This document shows positions 12,001 to 19,725 of a stretch of DNA of 64,000 bases, piece after piece; the stretch's first letter is position 1, and every line of letters starts with the position of its first letter. Origin of the DNA: Rallus limicola (lineage: Eukaryota; Chordata; Aves; Gruiformes; Rallidae). The translations under genes and the position numbers were made by a program. The stretch spans positions 55,304,179 to 55,368,178 of the forward strand of contig JAKCOZ010000003.1 in the NCBI GenBank assembly GCA_022605955.1. Direction: 5' to 3'. The notes under the pieces were generated by a model. It searched no databases, was not told where the DNA came from, and worked only from the letters and a program-made list of their open reading frames with translations.

Positions 12001-13414
12001 GGTAACAGAGCTCATGTTTTTTCTATTCTTTCCTCTTGTTCTTCTCTGCTGACAGAACATCTCACACCACAATTATACTTGTGGACACAAGCATAAAATA
12101 ACTTACAAGCATGATTAAAAAACTTCCCATTTAGTTAAGTGTAACAATATGCACTCTAGCTAAAGTACAAGCATGACCAAAAGTTTAGTAGACCACCTCA
12201 GTATCTACACACCGGTTACCACAAGAAGGTAGTAAAGGCATTAAGACTTGAAAAATGCACAAATGCCCGACTAACAGTGTCCTTCACATACTACCTACTG
12301 CACGGTTCCAGTGGCAGTCATAAACGTAAGTGAAAATGGATCTGATTAGCTTGATGTTGAAAACATCCACACCTCTGGAAGTTGCTTTGGTACACGAATC
12401 TGGAGGTGTGGGTTATCATCTATCTGAAACCGCACAGGATCAACTCTTCCTTTTCGATGTCCATGAACAACCACCTCCTCACCATGATGCCAGTAATAGT
12501 TAACTTCAGGTTTCAGATCTGAAACAGAAGAGAGATATAGAAAGAAACAAAGATCATCCCTTTGCATTTAAAACCATCCCAATTCTGCAGTAAAGCAGAA
12601 AAATAAAAATCCACCCGCCCCACTTGGGACGATGAAGACACATTACTAGTGATGGCCTGAAGAACTCAGCTACACCACCGACACTCCCACCGGGTTCACG
12701 GGCCGGCCACACCGCTCAAGGGCTCCCACCTCCCTCTCCTCCCCATTCCCATTCCGCACCAAGGGAGGAGGCAGACAGCAGCGGGTTGCGACCGCACAGG
12801 AAGGCGGCGAGGGTGGAGACGAGCTGCGTAAGGAAGGGGCCAGGGGTGTGATCCTGATCGCGGTAGAGAAACGGCCGCTGCTTCTTCTGGTAGAAACTCT
12901 CCTGCAGCAGGGCGTCGCAGGCGAGGGAGCGGAGCTCCCCCATATCCAGAAGCGGTGCCGCTTCTGCCGCGGGCTCAGGGGTTTTCGAAGCTCCCGGCGC
13001 AGCCGCTCCCGGCTCCGGGGCTTTAGCGGCCTCGGGTGCTACTCCCGCCACGCCCTCCGGGGCTTTCGCGGCCTCCTGCGCCGGTCTCGGGGGCAGTCCC
13101 GGCACGAAGACGGTCTTGGTGAAGCTCCGGTACCAGCGGTCGGCGTTGAGGGCGAAGGTCTGCGGGTACACCATGTACTTGGGCCGCTGCAGCTGCCCGT
13201 AGAGCCGCAGCTTCTCCTCGATAGAGGCCGCCGCGTGCACCCGCTGGTGGAAATGCTCCAGGCGCCGCCGCTTGGCCGCTTTGCTCTTCGCCGTGGCAGA
13301 AGCCACTATGGGTGGATACAGCGAGTCGGGGGGCTGTGGGGGGACAGCGGACTCCGTCTGCGAGAACCAACACCGGCCGGGCCACAGCAGCCGCCATCCC
13401 CTGATCGCCGCCAT
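9081..13414 (-). CDS. MRPS30: Mitochondrial ribosomal protein S30 (mL65, PDCD9)
   Basis: This is a structural protein of the mitochondrial ribosome. It was named a small-subunit protein but is placed in the large subunit as mL65 in current nomenclature. There are five coding exons: 13414-12760, 12518-12373, 11341-11239, 10863-10687 and 9349-9081. All introns are GT-AG (241, 1031, 375 and 1337 bp), and the exons sum to 1350 nt, or 449 aa plus stop; human is about 439 aa. The start was chosen at [10 protein letters not shown], where family similarity begins; it has A/G at -3 and G at +4, and an Arg-rich, acid-free N-terminus fitting a mitochondrial presequence. Conserved blocks include [66 protein letters not shown] and RPFVSQAV. 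Residues about 111-154 are an Ala/Pro/Glu-rich insert with repeated AAKAPE-like units, where human has a Glu-Pro repeat. No frameshift or stop is seen. The long upstream-extended frame to 13888 is not used. Confidence 0.97.
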
Positions 13415-13467
13415 TTCGCAGAGCAACGAGACAGCAGGCAGGCAGGGCTCGGCAACCGGAAAGCCTG

Positions 13468-13561
13468 ATTGGTCGCTACGAACCACGTGAACAAGCGGAC
13501 CTTCCAATCGGCAAACTTCTCCGAGGGAGAGCGAGCGCTGCCGGGATAGGATTGGGCGGGG
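13468..13561 (-). promoter_or_regulatory. MRPS30 core promoter: CCAAT boxes, E-box, GC box
   Basis: Within 55-150 bp upstream of the start codon lie CCAAT motifs at 13468-13472 (as ATTGG), 13504-13508 and 13551-13555 (as ATTGG). There is a CACGTG E-box at 13484-13489 and a GC box (GGGCGGGG) at 13554-13561 abutting the last CCAAT. They suggest NF-Y, USF/MYC-type and SP1 binding. These are motif matches only. Confidence 0.6.
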
Positions 13562-13603
13562 CCTTTTGGACACGGCACTTCCCCCGCGGCGCGGCGCAGC
13601 TGC

Positions 13604-13614
13604 TGCGCATGCGC
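13604..13614. promoter_or_regulatory. NRF1 motif
   Basis: TGCGCATGCGC is a near-perfect palindromic NRF1 site about 190 bp upstream of the MRPS30 start. NRF1 drives many nuclear genes for mitochondrial proteins, which fits the gene it precedes. Confidence 0.75.
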
Positions 13615-13649
13615 TCTGGGCGCGACCCACCGCCTCTGCGGGGCTGTGA

Positions 13650-13668
13650 ACTACAGCTCCCAGGATGC
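13650..13668 (+). promoter_or_regulatory. ZNF143/Staf motif
   Basis: ACTACAGCTCCCAGGATGC matches the ZNF143 consensus ACTACAATTCCCAGCATGC at 16 of 19 positions. ZNF143 sites are frequent in bidirectional CpG-island promoters. It lies 36 bp beyond the NRF1 motif. Confidence 0.7.
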
Positions 13669-13927
13669 AGAGCGGCAGGCCATCAGGAAGTGCCGGCCTC
13701 GCTGCCTCTGCGCTTGCCTTGTACTCCCGGGTCCTGGGCGCGCGAGCTTGGGGAGGGGCGGCTGCGGTCCCTTTCTTCTCCGTTGCGCTCCCTACTTCAG
13801 AAGCGCGCCCGCATCTCAAACAGAGTGGAGCCCTTGTCCGTGGAAATGGTTGCCAGCCCCCACCCTGCTCGTGTGAAAGACGGACCACTCAGTCTCACGC
13901 ACAGGGATAAATTCTAAAATGTAGGGG

Positions 13928-14205
13928 GAATTGAGGCTTAATAACGTCACGGGCAGAGTCCTGCACATCGGACATAAAACCCCATGCAGCACTACAGGCT
14001 TGTGGGAGACTGGCTGGAGAGCTGTCAGGCAGAGAAGGACCTGGGGGTGTGGGTTGACTGCAGGCTGAATATGGGTCAGCAGTGTGCCCAGGAAAGCTAA
14101 TGCCATCCTGGCTTGTATCAAAAGTAGTGTGGCCAGTAGGTCTAAGGAAGTGATTGTGCCCCTGTACTCTGCGTTGGTGAGGCTGCACCTTGGGTACTCT
14201 GTCTA
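13928..14205 (+). mobile_element. CR1 LINE fragment (ORF2 C-terminal part)
   Basis: The plus strand carries 'gcactacaggcttg', 'agagaaggacctgggggt', 'cagcagtgtgcccag' and 'tgcatcctggcttgtatcaaaag'-like CR1 blocks, in order. It is truncated at both ends, and the next CR1 piece starts immediately after in the opposite orientation. Confidence 0.88.
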
Positions 14206-14244
14206 ATCATAGAATCATAGAATGGCATGGGTTAGAAAGAACTA
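14206..14244 (-). mobile_element. CR1 3' tail stub
   Basis: The plus strand reads AATCATAGAATCATAGAATGG then GGGTTAGAAAGAAC, the complement of a CR1 3' end. It is only about 40 bp because an LTR (TGTGGTGG...) begins at 14245. Confidence 0.8.
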
Positions 14245-14884
14245 TGTGGTGGTTTTGGCTCTGGCCAGAGGCCAAATGCCCACCAAACCGCTCACTCACT
14301 CCCCCCTTCAGCCGAAAAGGGGAGAAAATATGTTTTTGGAGGCTTAGGCCCTGAGATAAGGACAGAGGGATCACTCTCCAATTAGTGCGATGGGCAAAAC
14401 AGAGTCGGCACAGAATAAAGGAAAGAAATGTGATTTATTACAACTACAACTAATACACCCAGTGAACCGGAATGAGATAAAAGTAAGAAGCGGCCAGGTC
14501 TTAAAGCGCCTTCCCCCCAGCCCTCCCCTTCTTAGCAAACTTAAACTGCACCATGATTTTACTCCCTTCTTCCCCTCCAACATGGCGCGGAGAGGGGAAG
14601 GGAGTGAGGAGTGGGGCTCCAGCAGTATCAGTTGCTTTCCTTCCCCAGATCTTAGCACTTCTACTTCCTCCCACCCCTCGCCTCTTCGCACCCTTAGCTT
14701 TAATCATCAATTTCGCTCCCTTCTTCCCTCCATTGCTGCACCAGGAGGGACAGGGAATGGGGAATGAGAGGTTTTCAGTCCCTTCTGCCTAAGCTGTCTT
14801 CTGTCTCAGCTGGGGGGGTGGGGAGGCAGGGAGCATTCCACATACACACACACACTTCCCTTGCGGCTCCAGGGGAATCAACTT
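14245..14884 (+). repeat. ERVL-like LTR, 5' portion
   Basis: It starts TGTGGTGG, followed by 'gccaaatgcccaccaaa', 'ccgaaaaggggagaaaata', 'gagataaggacagagggatcactc' and 'gggcaaaacagagtcggcacag'. This is the same order as the complement of the LTR at 44693-45884. It loses the LTR pattern near 14.85-14.88 kb, where a plus-strand CR1 begins. It is an incomplete LTR inside a nested repeat stack. Confidence 0.75.
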
Positions 14885-15147
14885 TTGAAAAGGGTAGCCA
14901 ATGGCAAAACAAGGGGGAATGGATTAAAACAAAAGGAAGGAAGGTTGAGATATTACGGGGAAATCTTTTGCAGAGAGTGGGGAGGTGCTGGAACAGGCTG
15001 CCCAGAGAGGTCGTGGATGCCCTGTCCCTAGGAGATGTTCAAGGTCAGGTTGGATGGGGCCCTGGGCAACCTTGTTTCAATCCAGGCCTGGAGGTTGGTG
15101 GCCCTGGCTGTGACAGGGACGGTTGGAGCTCTATGATCCTTGGGGTC
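14885..15147 (+). mobile_element. CR1 LINE 3' fragment
   Basis: CR1 3'-region blocks are present on the plus strand: 'gaggtgctggaacaggctgcccagagaggtcgtggatgccc', 'ttcaaggtcaggttggatgggg' and a terminal 'gatccttggggtc'. An LTR fragment in the opposite orientation starts at 15148. Confidence 0.88.
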
Positions 15148-15325
15148 TGTTGCAGTTTGCTGTAGCTGTGCTGCTGAGATGGCTTTTGCAAAGCAGCAGT
15201 TACAGTTTTCTGCGAGTTCCAGACAGTAAACGTTGTCCAGTTCAAGGCCAAAGTTACCTCTGACCAATCAGAGATGGATTCATAGTACCTCTGTGAATCA
15301 CATATAGGAGAAAAAAAACTGCAAG
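15148..15325 (-). repeat. LTR fragment (3' end of ERVL-like LTR)
   Basis: The plus strand starts TGTTGCAG and contains 'gctgagatggcttttgcaaagcagcag', 'ttcaaggcca' and 'tcacatataggagaaaaaaaactgc'. The same series is found at the 3' ends of the LTRs at 17782 and 62817. It is cut off by the CR1 that follows. Confidence 0.75.
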
Positions 15326-16082
15326 TTGGCGCACTTTGCAGTGTTGAACCTCATTAGGTTCACCCGGGCCCACCTTTCCAGCCTGTCAAGATCCCTCTGG
15401 ATGACTTCCTTTCCTTCTGTTGTGTCAACCACACCACTCAGCTTGGCGTCATCCGCAAACTGGCTGAGGGTGCACTCAATTCCATCATCAATGTCATTGA
15501 TAAAGATGTTAAAGAGCACCGGTCCCAAGGCAGACCCCTGGGGGACCCTGCTCGTCACCAGCCTCCACCTGGACATAGACCCATTGACCACCACCCTTTG
15601 TCTGCGTTCTGTCAACCAGTTTCTTATCCACTGGATGGTCCACCCATCAAATCCACATCTCTCCAATTTAGAGATAAGGATGTGGTGGGGGACTGTGTCA
15701 AAGGCCTTGCACAAGTCCAGGTAGATGACATCGGTTGCCTTCCCTTTGTCTACCCATGCTGTCACTCCATTATAGAAGGTCACCAGATTGGGAAGGCACG
15801 AGCTTCCCTTGGTCAAGCTGTGCTGGCTGTCCCAGATCAGGCGCTCACCCCTCATGTGCTCCAACATGTCATCCAGGAGGATCTGTTCCATGATCTTCTC
15901 AGGCACAGAGGTGAGGCTCACCGGCCTGTAATTCCCTGGGTCTTCCTTGTTCCCTTTCTTATAAATGAGAGTGACATGACCCATTTTCCAGTCCCCGGGG
16001 ACCTCTCCTGACAGCCACGACTTTTCAAATATGACGGAGAGTGACTCAGCAACCACATCAGACAGCTCCTTAATCTGGGGCT
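15326..16082 (-). mobile_element. CR1 LINE with reverse-transcriptase ORF fragment
   Basis: The minus-strand ORF at 16056-15298 (252 aa) is CR1 ORF2 reverse transcriptase. It holds [31 protein letters not shown] (first catalytic Asp region), [14 protein letters not shown] and the catalytic FADDAKL. The N-terminal endonuclease and the C-terminal domain are missing. The last residues of the ORF run into the neighbouring LTR. It is not a host gene. Confidence 0.93.
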
Positions 16083-16542
16083 CCTCACCATAAGAAAGAC
16101 TTTGAGGTCCTCAAGCGAGTTCAGAGAAGGGCAGCCGGGCTGGTGAAGGGGCTGGAGGGCAAATCATCAGGAGGAGCAGCTGAGGGAGCTGGGGATGTTT
16201 AGCCTGGAGAAGAGTAGGTTGAGGGGAGATGTTATCACTTCCTACAACTACCTGAAAGAAGGTTCTAGAGAGGTGGGTGATGGTCTCTTCAGCCAAGTGA
16301 CAGGAGATAGGACAAAGGGAAATGGCTGTGCCCAGGCAGGTTCAGATTAGATGTTAGGAAAAAATTTTCATTGAAAGAGTTGACAGGGCCTGAAACGGGC
16401 TGCCCAGGGAGGGGGTTGAGTCACCATCCCTGGCTGTGTTTTAAAAAAGGGTACATCAGGTACTTAGGGATATGGTTTAGCATAGGACAGTAATGGTTGG
16501 ACTTGATGATCTTAAAGGTCTTTTCCAACCTTGTGATTCTGT
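16083..16542 (+). mobile_element. CR1 LINE 3' fragment
   Basis: Plus-strand CR1 blocks: 'gagaagggcagccgggctggtgaagggg', 'tttagcctggagaagagtaggttgaggggagat', 'gacaggagataggacaaaggg' and a 3' end with 'ggttggacttgatgatcttaaaggtcttttccaacc' and 'gattctgtg'. It joins head-on to the minus-strand CR1 at its left. Confidence 0.92.
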
Positions 16543-17776
16543 GAAAAAAAAAGACTGAACCCTTTTCTGTAGAGAAAGAAGTGGTTTTTCTCCAAACTGC
16601 AGCAGAAAATAGGGGATAATTTATTGACAAAATATTGAAACTTCAACATGCACACTTTGTCCCGGACATGAGACGTGTGAGCCAGTCTGGCTGTGTCTGT
16701 CCATGAAAATCCTGGGCTCTGGTCCTCTTGTGCTGTATAGGAAAGACTGTTCTTACATGACAGTGGGTACCCACAGCACAAATTGTACGCCAAAATAGCA
16801 GCGTGTCGGAAACTGCAAAAGTTGGTTTTAATAAGGGAATGCAATACTGCTTTTTTATGAAACTGGAAAAAAACTGAAATTGGTATACTGACACTGCAGA
16901 CAATGCAGTTACATTTTTAACTTTGAGGCATGTGGAAAAGTTGAGGATCTTTCTGGCGGTGGACAGATTTAAGATTACTTTTTGTTATAACATTGGGGTT
17001 TTTTTTAATTTGAGTACTCACAGAGCAAGTATGCTTGAAAGATTTTTTTTTCTTCTGTATTTCCGTGACATATCTGTATTTTATGAACTCTCTGGAACAG
17101 ACTGACTAGGTATGGGAAGTTATGAGTGGAACTGGGGCAGGAGACACCACATACATCCCAGGTAATCTGCTCCCTTTCTTTAACTTCAGTCTAGATTTCT
17201 GCTGAATTGAGGGTCATAGCTGCAACAGCCTATGGATGAATTTTTGGAATATGTGACAAAGATTGAAACCTATTGCATTGAGGTTGATGAGAATATAGAA
17301 TATAAAACTGTTACCTTCTTTAAGAGGAAGGAAAACAATTGCTAATGCCTATGTAAACAAAAGATGTCCTTTACTTAAGACTCAAGGTATTTTATAAAAA
17401 CAGATTTAAATGTAAAGTTGCAGCTCAGTTCTTTGGACATTTAATTTTGAATCCAGCAACTCCTGCCACCAGGAGGGTGTGTGTAAAGACAACCCTTAGA
17501 TCAGACGATTGACAATACAGGGAATAACCTCCTTCCTTTCCCCCATCCCACACGCCACAGTCTCCAAGTACATCTGGAAGCCAATTTTTCCTGTAATTGA
17601 TGAAGGACACTGGCCAGACGTGGCCAAGGTAAAGTTATGAATCTTCTCCCCTCTTATCATTGACAGCCATGTCATATATTTAAACAAACCCTTATGTAAA
17701 GTCACTGTTACTGTTCTTAGACATTCTGTTGCTCTATTGTGTATTCTTTGGTGGTTAGAAATACTCTTCTCATTTC
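16543..17776. other. Unique sequence, no gene recognised
   Basis: AT-rich sequence with short ORFs only. No repeat terminus or coding motif was recognised before the solo LTR. Confidence 0.45.
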
Positions 17777-18935
17777 ATGCTTGTTGTGATTTGGTGTGGC
17801 AAGGTTCTGTCAGAGAAGCAGCAGGTTGTGCAAGATGCAGCCAGAAGCTCTCTGCAGGCCCCACAGAGCAAACACCAGCCAGCTCAAGGCCAGACCTGCT
17901 GCTGACCAAGGCCAAGCCCATCAGCAAAGGTAACAGCGCCTCTGGGAATAACATTTAGGAGAAAAAACTTGCAAGCAGATGCTTTTTGCCACCAGACAAG
18001 GGAGTAAGTGTAAGAAACTGCAGACAACAAGGTCAGTGAAGAAGCAGGGGGAGGAGGGCTCTAGACGCCAGAGAGAAAGATTCCCCTGCAGCTTATGGAG
18101 AGGACCATGGTAGAGTGGGTATCCCCCCAACAACCTGTGGAAGATGATGGGGAACAGAGACCCCACCTGCAGCCTGTGGAGAGGCCCCACACTGAAGTGA
18201 AGACAAATGGAAGACACTGTGACCCACACTGGAGCACACGCCTGGCAGGACCTGCAGCCTGTGGAAAGGTGCACAGTGGAACAGGTTTGATGGGATTTGT
18301 GGGTCCATGGGGGACCAGGCTGGAGGAGTCTGGGTCTGAGAGACTGAGAGGCATTGTATAATTTATGACTCTCCCCATAGAAGTGACCCACGCTGGGGCA
18401 GTTGGTGAAGAGCTGAAGCCCTGTGGGAAAGGACTTACATTGGAGAAGTTCATGGAGGACTGTCTCCTGTGGGTGGGACCCAATGCTGGAGCAGGGGAAG
18501 ATTGTGTGGATTGCTCCCCCTTAACACTCTAGTAACAAGGAAGACAACTCGTGAGGAACTGACCAAAACCCCCGTTCCAACCCCTGCCTCCGTGCCACCT
18601 TGGGAGGGGCAAGAAGGGAGAGATACATTGAATAAAGTGAAGTCTGCAAAGAAGGGAGGGATGGAGGAAGGTCCTTTAAGATTTGCTCATGCTTCTCATT
18701 ACCCGACCCTGGTGTCACTTGGTTGTGCAGTGCAGTGTAATGAATTTGAGAGTTTTCTTTCCTTTATTCCATGTTGAGTCTGTTTTGCCCATTGCAGAAT
18801 GATGTCTCCCTGTCCTGATCTTGACTCCTAAGCCTCTCAATATATATTTTCTCCTCTGTCCAGTCGAAAAGGTGAGTAATAAAGTGACTTCGGTGGGCAT
18901 CTGGCCTCCAGCCAGGGCCAAACCAGCACAATGCT
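17777..18935 (-). mobile_element. Solo LTR of an avian ERVL-like element
   Basis: The LTR spans 17782-18930 (1149 bp). Plus-strand ends are TGTTGTGAT and ACCAGCACA, flanked by a perfect 5-bp target duplication ATGCT (17777-17781 and 18931-18935). On the minus strand it starts with 'ttggccctggctgg', carries the GC-rich array of 'ctgcagcctgtggagagg'-type units around 18.09-18.5 kb, and ends with 'ccttgccacaccaaatcacaaca'. A 5-bp duplication fits ERVL-type integration. No internal retroviral sequence is attached, so it is a recombined solo LTR. Confidence 0.92.
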
Positions 18936-19384
18936 TAAATGTATTAATGATCAATTTATACTGCTTGTTGTGCCAACATTGTCCTTTAGTTTAATTAGCT
19001 TCTTTTTCTCTCCAATGTTTGTCTTTTAAATATTGATGGAGACCAGTCATACCACCTGTCAATCCTTGTTGACAGAGACTAAACAAGCTCTTGTCACACA
19101 GGTAGGTGTCCATTTCCCTCATCATCTTAACAGCCGTTTCTTGCATTTCCTCCAGTTTTGCGTTTGTCCGAGGGATATGTGACCAGACTGTACCCATTAT
19201 TCCATACAGGGGACCATATTACCTACACAAGGATTACTAACATTTTACCAGTGTTAAAAACATTTTTCATCATGTTGTCAAATCAGAATTGCCTGCCTTG
19301 CAGCCATACAACATTGTGAACAACTATTGCATAGGATATTTTAAACCCTCAAGAAGTTCAATAGAGAAACTGAATACATGTGAT
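18936..19384. other. Short unique stretch, no gene recognised
   Basis: Contains 'gaccagtcataccacctgtcaatccttgttg' and other non-repetitive sequence. No feature is supported. Confidence 0.4.
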
Positions 19385-19725
19385 GAAGTGCCTTGCAATA
19401 CCTGAAAGGGTCCTATGAGAAAGCTGGAGAGCAGCTGCTTATCAGGAAGTGCAGTGACAGGAAAAGGGGTAATGGGATTAGACTAGAAAAGAGTAGACTT
19501 AGCTTCAACATGAGGAAAAAATTCTTCCCTTTAAGGGCAGTGAGGCCCTGGCACAGGCTTCCCAGAGAAGCTGTGGCTGCCCCCTCCCTGGAAGTGTTCA
19601 AGGCCAGGTTGGATGGAGCTTTGGGCACCCTGGTCTGGTGGAGGGTGTCGCTGACCATGGCAGAGGGTTGAAACTATGTTATCTTTGAGGTCCCTTCCAA
19701 CCCAAACCAGTCTCTGTTTCTGAGT
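19385..19725 (+). mobile_element. CR1 LINE 3' fragment
   Basis: Plus-strand CR1 3' blocks: 'cagtgacaggaaaaggggtaatggg', 'ttcaacatgaggaaaaaattctt', 'ggcacaggcttcccagagaagctgtggctgcccc', 'gaagtgttcaaggccaggttggatgg' and 'gaggtcccttccaacccaaacca'. The tail repeat is degenerate (TCTCTGTTTCTG). It is about 340 bp and 5'-truncated. Confidence 0.93.

Larger units (their letters stand above)
12700..13800. promoter_or_regulatory. CpG island over MRPS30 exon 1 and promoter
   Basis: GC content and CpG density rise sharply here compared with the AT-rich flanks, covering exon 1, the start codon and about 400 bp upstream. No TATA box is evident. This is typical of a broad housekeeping promoter and could also fire divergently to the plus strand. 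Human MRPS30 has a divergent non-coding transcript; whether that holds here is not visible. Confidence 0.85.

Noticed and set aside
12848..13468. 206-aa plus-strand ORF in the CpG island
   Set aside because: It lies antisense to MRPS30 exon 1, whose minus-strand frame has clear family homology. The Arg/Gly-rich composition is that expected from GC-rich antisense sequence.
13415..13888. N-terminal extension of MRPS30 (longer minus-strand ORF)
   Set aside because: The frame is open only because the CpG island has few stops. Family similarity and a good start context begin at 13414, and the extension covers promoter motifs.
15298..16056. 252-aa ORF as a possible host gene
   Set aside because: It is CR1 reverse transcriptase, with the [12 protein letters not shown] and FADD motifs.
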